Source: CAZJGF01 sp964545665
Lineage (GTDB): Bacteria; Chloroflexota; Dehalococcoidia; GIF9; AB-539-J10
Assembly (NCBI GenBank): GCA_964545665.1
Contig: CAZJGF010000094.1
Coordinates: forward strand, 1-5,864
Direction: 5' to 3'
Length of the DNA: 5,864 nt
Shown: positions 1 to 5,100 of the stretch, in pieces
Layout: every line of letters starts with the position of its first letter
Numbering within the stretch: the stretch's first letter is position 1
Position numbers and translations under genes: made by a program
Notes under the pieces: model-generated
Database searches by the model: none
Seen by the model: only the letters and a program-made list of their open reading frames with translations
Told to the model about the DNA's origin: nothing

Positions 1-2403
1 AAGCAGTCTGCAGAAGTGGCCTTCGCCATTGAGGACGTTTACCAGGGTAAGGGCCTCGGCACCAAGCTCATGGAATCTCTGGCTAACGTAGCCCGTGACA
101 ACAATATTGCTGTTTTCGAAGCCGATGTGCTGGCCGGAAATGAGCATATGATGAATGTTTTTAGAGACTACGGCTTTCATATTACCAGTGAAATTGATGC
201 GGGTGTATATCATGTTACCTTTCCGATCGGCCGGACGAGAAAAGTGACGATGAAGGAAGAGGTAAGAGAGCGTAGTTCGACTGTAGCCTCGCTCAGACCT
301 ATCTTATCGCCGCGTTCGGTCGCCATAGTAGGGGCTTCCAGGCATCGGGGCGCAATCGGACAGCTGCTTCTTCAATGTGTACTGCAGAGCGGCTTTTCCG
401 GGACAGTCTACCCCGTGAACCCCAACGCAGACTCTGTGATGTCGGTGAAGGCTTATCCTTCGATACTTGACGTTCCTGGCAATGTTGATCTGGCAATTAT
501 CGTCGTGCCTGCTCCCGTAGTGGCCAGGGTAGCCGATGAGTGTGGGCGCAAAGGAGTTCATGCCATAATTGTCATCTCAGACGGTTTTAAGGAGAGAGGG
601 CCGGAAGGTGCGGCCCGGGAGAAAGAGTTAAGGGATATTACCTTTGGCTACGGTATGCGGCTGGTAGGGCCAAACTGCATGGGGGTCATTAACACTAATC
701 CCTCGATAGCACTTAACGCTACTTTCTCACCTGTATACCCTCCGGTAGGTAACGTTGCGTTTCTCTCGCAGAGCGGGGCAATGGGGTTAACCATTCTTGA
801 ATATGCCAATAATCTTAACATGGGTATTTCCACCTTCGTAAGCGCAGGCAATCGTGCCGATGTCTCGTCTAACGATCTGTTGCAGTACTGGGAGCAGGAT
901 GCGGCGACCAAGGTTATTTTGCTATATCTGGAGTCCTTCGGGAATCCGCGTAAGTTTGGCCGTATTGCCAGGAGAGTATCGGCCAAGAAGCCGATAGTGG
1001 CTGTCAAGAGCGGCAACACCCCGGCTGGCTCACGCGCTGCCTTATCACACACCGGGGCTTTGGCAACTTCAGATGTGGTTTCGGACGTACTCTTTCGCCA
1101 TGCTGGCATAATCAGGGTGAACGCCATGGAGGAGCTTTTTGACGTGGCCACTTTGCTCTCCACCCAGCCACTACCCAGAGGTAGAAGGCTGGTTATAGTA
1201 ACTAATGGAGGCGGTCCTGGCATAATAGCCGCTGATGCTGCGACGCGCAATGGGCTACTGATACCAGAGCTTTCCCCTGAGACTCTGGACAGGCTGAAAC
1301 CCGTCACCAAACGGGATATCAGGCTTAGTAATCCCCTTGATATGACGGCCGGGGCAACTACCGAGGAGTTTCAGGCCATGTTGAAGGTACTTGCCACCGA
1401 TAAGGATAATGATGCCGCCCTCGCCATATTCATACCGCCGGTGGTCTCTGATACGGCAGCCATGGAGAATGCTATACGGCGTGTAGCTGCCATTTTCTGG
1501 AGACACAAGAAGCCTCTAATGGCCTGTTTCCTGGGCCGCAGAGGCTATGAAGCGAAACTGGGCTCCGCTGGCAAGTTTGTGCCATGCTATCCCTTTCCAG
1601 AGGAAGCTGTCTCAGCTCTGGCCAAGGCCGCCGAGTATGCGGAGTTGCGGGGGAAACCGAAAGGCGTCATCCCCAGAATTCAAGGCATAAAGCGGGAAAA
1701 GGCACTGAAGATAGTTCGGGCGGCAATGATAGGCAGCACCCAGAGACCACTGTGGCTCTCGGTGGAAGAGATAGCTGAACTGCTCAAATGTTACGGCATA
1801 CAATTTGTTGAAACACTGGTAGCCAAGACACCGGCTGAGGCAGCGGCTTCAGCCTCGAGGATAGGCTTCCCCGTTGCCGTCAAGCTTGCCTCTTCTACCA
1901 TAGTCCACAAGACTGATGTTGGTGGGGTTGTACTTGATCTCAATTCAGAACCCGACGTAGAGCAGGCCTTCAATGACATAAAGACCCGTCTAAACAAAGT
2001 CGTACGAGAGCATGAGATGGATGGGGTTACTGTGCAGCGGATGGTGAGGGAAGGTATTGAAACAATCGCAGGTGTGACACAGGACCCATCCTTTGGGCCG
2101 CTCATAATGTTCGGACTCGGCGGAACGTATGCTGAACTGATCAAAGATGTAGCCATGCGATTGCACCCGCTCACCGACCTGGATGCCAGAGAGATGATCG
2201 GTTCCATCAAGATGGCGAAGCTGTTTGAGGGGTACAGAGGTTCGCCACCCAGTGACACGCAAGCCTTGGAGGATCTGTTGCTCAGAGTCTCGGCATTGGT
2301 TGAGGACGTATCGGAGATTACTGAGCTGGACCTGAACCCGGTCAAAGTGATGCCGCAAGGTGAAGGCTACTGGGTGGTAGATGCCAGAATTATGGTAAGA
2401 TAG
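1..2403 (+). CDS. GNAT domain-acyl-CoA synthetase (ADP-forming) fusion, 5' partial
   Basis: The reading frame is open from base 1, so the true start and the first part of the GNAT domain lie upstream; the GTG at 16 is only an internal codon. Counting from that GTG, a GNAT acetyl-CoA-binding loop (QGKGLG, residues 10-15) ends a truncated acetyltransferase domain at about 75. A CoA-binding Rossmann domain follows (SVAIVGAS, 101-108; VGPNCMG, 217-223). Next come the succinyl-CoA-ligase-like domains with SHTGALA (344-350, catalytic His345), then a C-terminal ATP-grasp domain from about 580 with HKTDVGGV (631-638, His631). These are the alpha and beta halves of acetate--CoA ligase (ADP-forming), fused. 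The family interconverts acyl-CoA + ADP + Pi with acid + ATP + CoA in the cytoplasm through phosphohistidine. Both key histidines are present, which suggests an active ligase rather than a pure Pat-type protein acetyltransferase. The GNAT domain is N-terminal, whereas in PatZ it is C-terminal. No terminator is seen after the TAG. Confidence 0.95.
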   Translation, partial: KQSAEVAFAIEDVYQGKGLGTKLMESLANVARDNNIAVFEADVLAGNEHMMNVFRDYGFHITSEIDAGVYHVTFPIGRTRKVTMKEEVRERSSTVASLRPILSPRSVAIVGASRHRGAIGQLLLQCVLQSGFSGTVYPVNPNADSVMSVKAYPSILDVPGNVDLAIIVVPAPVVARVADECGRKGVHAIIVISDGFKERGPEGAAREKELRDITFGYGMRLVGPNCMGVINTNPSIALNATFSPVYPPVGNVAFLSQSGAMGLTILEYANNLNMGISTFVSAGNRADVSSNDLLQYWEQDAATKVILLYLESFGNPRKFGRIARRVSAKKPIVAVKSGNTPAGSRAALSHTGALATSDVVSDVLFRHAGIIRVNAMEELFDVATLLSTQPLPRGRRLVIVTNGGGPGIIAADAATRNGLLIPELSPETLDRLKPVTKRDIRLSNPLDMTAGATTEEFQAMLKVLATDKDNDAALAIFIPPVVSDTAAMENAIRRVAAIFWRHKKPLMACFLGRRGYEAKLGSAGKFVPCYPFPEEAVSALAKAAEYAELRGKPKGVIPRIQGIKREKALKIVRAAMIGSTQRPLWLSVEEIAELLKCYGIQFVETLVAKTPAEAAASASRIGFPVAVKLASSTIVHKTDVGGVVLDLNSEPDVEQAFNDIKTRLNKVVREHEMDGVTVQRMVREGIETIAGVTQDPSFGPLIMFGLGGTYAELIKDVAMRLHPLTDLDAREMIGSIKMAKLFEGYRGSPPSDTQALEDLLLRVSALVEDVSEITELDLNPVKVMPQGEGYWVVDARIMVR

Positions 2404-2479
2404 TCAGCGTAAACGAGAGTGTTCATGACAACTTCATCGGCGGACAAGGTTTAGTCAAATCACAATCGGTGGCGCCAAG
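2404..2479. other. intergenic spacer after the synthetase gene
   Basis: No ORF of note, no stable hairpin with a T-run and no convincing promoter was found by eye. The lack of a terminator suggests that synthetase transcription may once have continued into the usp remnant that follows. Confidence 0.4.
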
Positions 2480-2563
2480 ATGTTTAAGAGTATGCTGGTA
2501 CCGCTGGATGGCTCGAAGCTCGCTGAGGTCATTTGAGCCGTTGCACAACAACTCACTAAGTGA
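2480..2563 (+). pseudogene. universal stress protein N-terminal remnant
   Basis: The ATG at 2480 opens MFKSMLVPLDGSKLAEVI, which matches the opening strand, nucleotide-loop start and first helix of Usp-family proteins (consensus like MFKKILVPLDGSxLAExxLPYA). A TGA follows at 2534-2536. The same frame continues as AVAQQLTK and meets a second TGA at 2561-2563, which still resembles the first Usp helix. Nothing recognisable as the remaining roughly 120 residues follows. The upstream region has no clear Shine-Dalgarno. Usp proteins bind ATP or act in stress survival, but this copy cannot make a folded protein. The identification rests on about 25 residues and is an inference from family consensus. 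The right boundary is where the similarity fades. Confidence 0.6.
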
Positions 2564-2640
2564 CTTTTTAAGAATCGAGCATACTTCATATGATACAACG
2601 TGTATAGAATAGATGAACAACTGATAGCCGGAGATAAGGA

Positions 2641-2838
2641 ATGGCAGAAAAAAGGAAAGAAAATCAAGGCACCCCCTGGGCCACAAGGGCCTCCTGAGCA
2701 ACAAGCACACCTGCCAGGCAAAAAGCACCGCCTGAGCTAATTAACCAGCTTAAGAACAGGGATAGCAGCGTTAGGCGAAGTGCAGCAGAGAAAATTGGAA
2801 TCATGGGAGATGAGAAAGCGGTAGATTCTCTTATGTGA
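2641..2838 (+). pseudogene. HEAT-repeat protein fragment, disrupted
   Basis: A GGAG at 2630-2633 sits 7 nt before the ATG at 2641, which reads MAEKRKENQGTPWATRAS and then stops at TGA 2695-2697. In the same frame beyond the stop comes a clean PBS-lyase-type HEAT repeat: helix ELINQLKNRDSSVRRSAAEK, then IGIMGDEKAVDSLM, ending at TGA 2836-2838. The frame starting at 2669 gives KAPPGPQGPPEQQ, a proline/glycine-rich linker common before such repeats, so two compensating frameshifts are an alternative to a single nonsense mutation. Only one repeat remains, whereas family members carry several and act as protein-binding scaffolds or lyase-like factors. The stop overlaps the next gene's ATG (TGATG), so the fragment may still be translated locally and feed ribosomes into that gene. 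Confidence 0.6.
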
Positions 2839-3044
2839 TGGATGATGCTGGTTTTTCCATAGGCATGTTACTGGGATTTATTGCCGGTGTAGGTGCTGGT
2901 ACAGGTATTGGAATTGCTATTGGGGCGAAACAAAAACCATGGTCTGAGTTAAGTGAAAAGGAGAAAAAACTAAGGGTTGCATCTATCACCGCGGGCGGTG
3001 TTCTTTGGGTAGCTGGAGTAGTAGTTTTCTTGATGCGGTTATGA
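2838..3044 (+). CDS. small two-helix membrane protein (68 aa)
   Basis: Function not recognised. Two hydrophobic segments are visible: residues 6-30, very rich in Gly, Ala and Ile with GxG spacing (GVGAGTGIGIAIGA), and residues 48-67 ending in LMRL. A charged loop, KQKPWSELSEKEKKLR, joins them. A hairpin in the cytoplasmic membrane with a positively charged inner loop is likely. The start is taken as the ATG at 2838, which overlaps the stop of the HEAT fragment (TGATG); a GTG at 2835 would add one residue. There is no strong Shine-Dalgarno, which fits translational coupling. A second small membrane gene begins 13 nt after its stop, so the pair is probably co-transcribed. The Gly-rich first helix recalls glycine-zipper proteins, but no family can be named. 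Confidence 0.65.
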   Translation: MDDAGFSIGMLLGFIAGVGAGTGIGIAIGAKQKPWSELSEKEKKLRVASITAGGVLWVAGVVVFLMRL

Positions 3045-3046
3045 TT

Positions 3047-3052
3047 GAGGAG
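3047..3052 (+). promoter_or_regulatory. ribosome binding site for the 50-aa gene at 3058
   Basis: GAGGAG lies 5 nt before the ATG at 3058 and directly after the stop of the preceding gene. It supports a real start for an ORF too short for most gene callers. Confidence 0.7.
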
Positions 3053-3057
3053 AAAGA

Positions 3058-3210
3058 ATGGCGAAAGCCAGACTAATTGTAGGCATCATCTGTATTGCTG
3101 TAGCGATATGGATGTTTTTATCGGGTGAGACTAGCGAAAGCCCTGCACCGGCCATAGCAGTTCTGATAATAGGTATAATCGTAATAGCAATTTCTAGACG
3201 GAGAAAGTAA
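3058..3210 (+). CDS. small two-helix membrane protein (50 aa)
   Basis: Unrecognised short gene with a good Shine-Dalgarno (GAGGAG, 5 nt spacing). The product has helix 1 at residues 5-21 (LIVGIICIAVAIWMFL), a short polar turn SGETSESPAP, helix 2 at about 31-45 (AIAVLIIGIIVIAI) and the basic tail SRRRK. The positive-inside rule puts both ends in the cytoplasm with the acidic turn outside. It lies 13 nt after another two-helix gene, and a GC-rich hairpin directly follows its TAA, so it closes a two-gene unit. Size and layout resemble the 50-residue protein between smpB and ssrA, but the sequences do not clearly align. Possible roles such as membrane-protein regulator or toxin-like peptide are guesses. 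Confidence 0.65.
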   Translation: MAKARLIVGIICIAVAIWMFLSGETSESPAPAIAVLIIGIIVIAISRRRK

Positions 3211-3237
3211 CCCCTCCCAGATGGACAGGGAGAGGGG
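3211..3237 (+). terminator. GC-rich hairpin after the small membrane genes
   Basis: CCCCTCCC (3211-3218) pairs with GGGAGAGGGG (3228-3237) around a 9-nt loop, with a GA bulge. It starts immediately after the TAA. No T-run follows on the plus strand, so it is a weak intrinsic terminator or an mRNA 3'-stabilising stem. Confidence 0.45.
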
Positions 3238-3277
3238 TAAGCAACCGGTCTCTACGAGCCCCAAAGGATTTTCCAAG

Positions 3278-3307
3278 AAAAAACGCTAACCATAAAATGC
3301 TAGCGTT
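3278..3307 (-). terminator. terminator hairpin of the left ssrA-end copy
   Basis: AACGCTA (3282-3288) and TAGCGTT (3301-3307) pair around a 12-nt loop. Read on the minus strand, the stem is followed by six T. The ssrA terminator at 4505-4534 has the same ACGCTA/TAGCGT stem, the same 12-nt loop length and its own T-run. No convincing minus-strand gene ends here, so it looks like a displaced ssrA terminator. Confidence 0.65.
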
Positions 3308-3319
3308 GTTACTACTACT

Positions 3320-3336
3320 TGGTGGAGGTGGGGGAG
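3320..3336. repeat. degenerate direct copy of the ssrA 3' end (att-like)
   Basis: TGGTGGAGGTGGGGGAG matches the ssrA 3' terminus at 4551-4567 at 16 of 17 bases, in the same orientation. On the minus strand it reads as a tmRNA end with encoded CCA. Beyond it the T-loop is missing, so this is not a working tmRNA. With the matching hairpin at 3278-3307 it has the form of the gene-end copy left when an integrative element enters the 3' end of ssrA. Confidence 0.6.
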
Positions 3337-3422
3337 GCCCCAACTACATCACACCGAAATCAATTCTCCACATTCTACGCCAACGAAGGGCCTTAGGGCT
3401 GGTATTCAGATAGATTCTGCCA

Positions 3423-3714
3423 ATGATACAGTTCTACGAAGTTATGCCTGTCACCCGGCTAAGCACACCTGAGGGTAAGCAGGCAGTTAGGTGAAGAAGA
3501 TGGGGGAACTATCGCCTCCTTTCGGATAGGGAGCTCCACCAGTGCTGATATACAAGGATTCTTGGTGGTTGCAGTACATGGCTCGCCTGTCGAGGGCTAC
3601 CACAGGGCTCCGACAGGTGGATTGACGACCAGGTATCATGGATATACTATTACTGATAAGAGCGATGAGGGCCAGGATGCCTCATTTCGAATTGAAATGG
3701 GAAATCCCGATTAG
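3423..3714 (+). pseudogene. frameshifted remnant of an unrecognised gene
   Basis: The ATG at 3423 opens MIQFYEVMPVTRLSTPEGK and on to AVR, then hits TGA at 3492-3494. The frame one base over is open from 3463 to the TAG at 3712. It reads as ordinary protein from about GGTIASFRIGSSTSADIQ, continues through FLVVAVHGSPVEGYHRAP and ends in SFRIEMGNPD, but it has no start codon at its beginning. A frameshift near 3460-3490 would join the two halves. The motif ASFRI occurs twice, about 60 residues apart, hinting at a repeated strand. No family is recognised. The stop sits beside the Shine-Dalgarno of the next gene, as in an operon. It could instead be a chance open frame, but the composition looks coding. 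Confidence 0.4.
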
Positions 3715-3722
3715 AAGGAGGT
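3715..3722 (+). promoter_or_regulatory. Shine-Dalgarno deciding the TTG start at 3730
   Basis: AAGGAGGT is a full anti-Shine-Dalgarno match 7 nt before TTG 3730. It immediately follows the TAG that ends the upstream remnant and supports the unusual TTG start. Confidence 0.75.
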
Positions 3723-3729
3723 AAGAGAG

Positions 3730-3915
3730 TTGAGCAACGAGACTGAGGAGTCCAAGAGGCGATGGGCAATCACTGGACTGTTTATCCCAGCAGGTTTGTT
3801 CATTGGTATGGGGATTGGTTGGGCACTAGGGTACCTTGTGCAGGGTCTTTTCATTGGTTTGGGCGCCGGTTTTCTAGCTATGGCAATAGCGCGACTTAAA
3901 TCTGGCAAATGGTGA
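3730..3915 (+). CDS. small two-helix membrane protein (61 aa, TTG start)
   Basis: Unrecognised. The product starts with a charged, soluble tip (MSNETEESKRR). Two hydrophobic segments follow, about residues 13-36 and 38-55, both rich in glycine with GxG and FIGxG repeats (LFIGMGIGWALG; LFIGLGAGFLA). It ends in the basic tail ARLKSGKW. The segments are separated by only two or three residues, so a tight helical hairpin is expected. The start is a TTG chosen because of the perfect AAGGAGGT 7 nt upstream. It lies inside the stretch flanked by ssrA-end repeats and is the only gene there that looks intact. Its Gly-rich segments resemble in style those of the 68-residue protein at 2838. An ORF on the other strand overlaps it fully and cannot be real over this length if this gene is. 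Confidence 0.6.
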   Translation: MSNETEESKRRWAITGLFIPAGLFIGMGIGWALGYLVQGLFIGLGAGFLAMAIARLKSGKW

Positions 3916-4046
3916 GAGTGTAATAATAAGACTGCTCCAATAGTAATAAAAACAAAGTTGGATAATATAACTATAGAAAAAGTAATTCTCCTTATTGCCT
4001 GCCAAAAATCCCAGAACTCAGGAGCCCTTTTTTCTATATCACTCAA
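3916..4046 (-). CDS. doubtful membrane-protein ORF, reverse strand
   Basis: A minus-strand frame opens at TTG 4046 with MSDIEKRAPEFWDFWQAIRR, then a credible membrane segment (ITFSIVILSNFVFITIGAVLLL). It continues to a stop at 3711, but everything left of 3916 is antisense to the well-supported gene at 3730-3915, so only the first part is annotated here. No Shine-Dalgarno precedes the TTG. The stretch is AT-rich compared with its neighbours. It may be a truncated small membrane gene whose 3' end was replaced, or a chance frame. Confidence 0.25.
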
Positions 4047-4173
4047 TCTGATTACTATAGCTTGATGTACCCATAAGGAGAATAAAACGTTGGATATATC
4101 ATATCCCTACTCTAAGTGAAATATAGTGTTCGTATTGTAAAACACAATCAGACTGTCAGGACAATTGAAAAAT
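4047..4173. other. AT-rich stretch without a credible gene
   Basis: It contains AAGGAG (4075-4080) followed 9 nt later by TTG 4090. That start reads only MDISYPYSK before a TGA at 4117, which overlaps a GTG at 4116. The arrangement looks like a decayed gene start and no product can be named. Confidence 0.3.
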
Positions 4174-4205
4174 TGGTAGCGGGAGTTGGATTCGAACTAG
4201 CGACC
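4174..4205 (-). pseudogene. tRNA 3'-end-like fragment
   Basis: On the minus strand this reads GGTCGCTAGTTCGAATCC then AACTCCCGCTACCA: the end of a variable loop, a T-arm with the invariant TTCGAAT loop, an acceptor 3' strand and CCA. The T-stem has two mismatches (GCTAG against CCAAC), each explained by a G-to-A change. The bases upstream do not form an anticodon arm, so only the 3' part exists. The CCCGCTACCA end recalls initiator-type tRNAs, but identity cannot be fixed. Such fragments are typical scars of elements that integrate into tRNA genes. Confidence 0.55.
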
Positions 4206-4449
4206 AAATATTATATTACTAATGGCGGAAGTCAAGTTTCCACTGTACGAATGTTTGGTGTGGTTTCACATCGAATTAATGCCAATCTTAAAGAAACGTA
4301 TCTAACTCTTAGGAAGCCACTGGAACGTAATTGAAAAGACCCTCCCCGACCAGTTTTTCCCAGAATGTCGGGTGGTTCTAGGTATCGTCCCCTTTGGTGG
4401 GGTGTGTTCACTTTTTTAACAAACGTTTTACAGGGTGCGAACAAGAAGG
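4206..4449. other. stretch without a credible gene; small hairpins
   Basis: CCCC (4389-4392) and GGGG (4399-4402) form a short stem around TTTGGT, with a run of six T at 4412-4417, about 9 nt beyond the stem. CCCGAC and GTCGGG around 4350-4375 form another 6-bp stem. These could be weak plus-strand terminators. The open frame from 4116 to 4334 crosses the tRNA fragment and is judged spurious. Confidence 0.3.
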
Positions 4450-4493
4450 TATACATTTGGACGGAGAGATCAGGGGTTCGTCCAATTTGTATA
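4450..4493. repeat. long imperfect inverted repeat
   Basis: TATACA-T-TTGGACG (4450-4463) faces CGTCCAA-TT-TGTATA (4479-4493) around a 15-nt loop. This gives 6 + 7 matched pairs with a small internal asymmetry. It has no T-run and lies about 12 nt from the ssrA terminator, inside the right edge of the repeat-flanked stretch. It could be a recombinase or regulator binding site or a structured RNA. Confidence 0.5.
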
Positions 4494-4504
4494 ATCTCTA
4501 AATG

Positions 4505-4534
4505 AAAAAAACGCTAGCGGTAAAAGGATAGCGT
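4505..4534 (-). terminator. intrinsic terminator of ssrA
   Basis: On the minus strand ACGCTA and TAGCGT (4534-4529 and 4516-4511) pair around a 12-nt loop and are followed by six or seven T (rc of the A-run at 4504-4510). It lies about 17 nt beyond the CCA end of the tmRNA. Confidence 0.8.
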
Positions 4535-4550
4535 CTCTAATTATTGTCAT

Positions 4551-4567
4551 TGGTGGAGGCGGGGGAG
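4551..4567. repeat. ssrA 3' end, right copy of the att-like direct repeat
   Basis: TGGTGGAGGCGGGGGAG is the functional 3' terminus of the tmRNA seen from the plus strand. It pairs with the degenerate copy at 3320-3336 (16 of 17 identical). The two start points are 1231 bp apart. Confidence 0.6.
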
Positions 4568-4783
4568 AGTTGAACTCCCCGTCCAGAAAAAGGTTGCCAG
4601 AATATCTACAAGCTTAGTCAGCTCCTTTTATCTCGTCCAGCCTTCATCTGCTGACCGAATCCAGCCAGACCAGCCAATTTTTCTTGGCCAATCCCTATCG
4701 GCATCAGGACTGGAGCACCTCGACTTTGCGTCACCCAATCCCGACCCATCGAGGAGAGGTCGGGTTGGATGTGCCGCCTTTAG

Positions 4784-4813
4784 TTAGGCTGCAATTGGTA
4801 CTGCTTCGTTGGC
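4784..4813 (-). other. tmRNA tag-peptide reading frame (ANEAVPIAA)
   Basis: GCC AAC GAA GCA GTA CCA ATT GCA GCC TAA follows the first pseudoknot. With the alanine carried by tmRNA the appended tag is AANEAVPIAA. The resume codon is chosen by analogy with E. coli (GCA AAC GAC GAA). An A lies at position -4, as expected. The C-terminal -AA is the usual ClpXP-type signal, with Ile instead of Leu in third-last place. Confidence 0.85.
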
Positions 4814-4919
4814 AGTTGTTTTTTGCCACCTGTTTTATGAGGTAAGTGGCACCTCAGCTTGCAATTCTGTAGGCCCTCCCCTGTCGAAGCCACGCGCCCC
4901 CAGAATGCTAACCTTGTCT

Positions 4920-4948
4920 TCTCTATCACCCCCCTTCCTTACACTCAA
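4920..4948 (-). promoter_or_regulatory. candidate ssrA promoter
   Basis: TTGAGT (rc 4943-4948) and TAGAGA (rc 4920-4925) are separated by 17 bp. This would give an 11- to 12-nt leader before the mature tmRNA 5' end, to be removed by RNase P. The -35 box overlaps the stop codon of the small membrane gene upstream. Confidence 0.4.
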
Positions 4949-5097
4949 TATCCAGAGGTTTGTCGGAATCTCCTGAGAGCCAGGAAACCAAAAATAACTA
5001 CCAAGACTCCCAGGACGACATCGCTACATTGTGCTGGGCAAATTGCGGAGATAGCTGCTAGGGCACCGAAAACGATTGTCAGAATATGCCAGATCAA
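4945..5097 (-). CDS. small two-helix membrane protein between smpB and ssrA (50 aa)
   Basis: Short gene, not recognised. The smpB stop TGA is itself part of AAGGAGGTGA, a perfect Shine-Dalgarno 6 nt before the TTG at 5097, which argues strongly for translation coupled to smpB. The product has helix 1 at residues 2-21 (IWHILTIVFGALAAISAI), then CPAQCSD with two cysteines (C20, C24). Helix 2 is at about 26-41 (DVVLGVLVVIFGFLAL), followed by the basic tail RRFRQTSGY, so both ends are probably cytoplasmic. The stop overlaps the candidate tmRNA promoter. Position suggests a link to ribosome rescue or simply a co-transcribed membrane peptide; the function is unknown. The plus-strand open frame over the same bases is a shadow. 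Confidence 0.65.
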   Translation of the reverse strand: MIWHILTIVFGALAAISAICPAQCSDVVLGVLVVIFGFLALRRFRQTSGY

Positions 5098-5100
5098 ATT

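Larger units (their letters stand above)
4551..4901 (-). ncRNA. ssrA: transfer-messenger RNA (tmRNA)
   Basis: The tmRNA acts with SmpB to free ribosomes stalled on broken mRNA and to tag the nascent chain. The 5' end GGGGGCG pairs with the 3' CGCCTCC followed by ACCA. The third pair is G-U, the alanine identity element. The 5' domain has the conserved TTCGACAGGG. An H-type pseudoknot lies before the tag: TGAGG with CCTCA, interleaved with TGCCAC and GTGGCA (between 4824 and 4856). The tag frame is at 4784-4813. After it, hairpin CCCGACC/GGTCGGG (4740-4764) has CCTCGA in its loop, pairing with TCGAGG (rc of 4718-4723) as the next pseudoknot. The T-loop is TTCAACT. At 351 nt with encoded CCA the size is normal for a one-piece tmRNA. 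Odd point: the T-stem appears to be 6 bp. It follows smpB on the same strand. Confidence 0.96.

Noticed and set aside
648..1310. 220-residue minus-strand ORF inside the synthetase gene
   Set aside because: It is a shadow of the strongly conserved plus-strand frame and its composition is unlike a real protein.
2423..2728. 101- and 88-residue minus-strand ORFs over the remnants
   Set aside because: The plus strand carries recognisable Usp and HEAT sequence in this stretch; the minus frames show only low-complexity, Cys/Leu-rich products.
2480..2838. Recoded TGA (Trp or Gly) to explain in-frame TGAs in the usp and HEAT pieces
   Set aside because: smpB, the 50-aa gene and other intact frames here end at TGA, and the Usp frame still lacks the rest of the domain after the TGAs, so decay is simpler.
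3586..3617. CCTGTCG/CGACAGG inverted repeat as a terminator or operator
   Set aside because: It lies within the coding-like remnant, has an 18-nt loop and no T-run, so it may be chance.
4116..4334. 72-residue plus-strand ORF starting at GTG 4116
   Set aside because: Its LVAGVGFELAT stretch is the antisense translation of the tRNA 3' fragment, a well-known source of false proteins. It has no Shine-Dalgarno and no recognisable domain.
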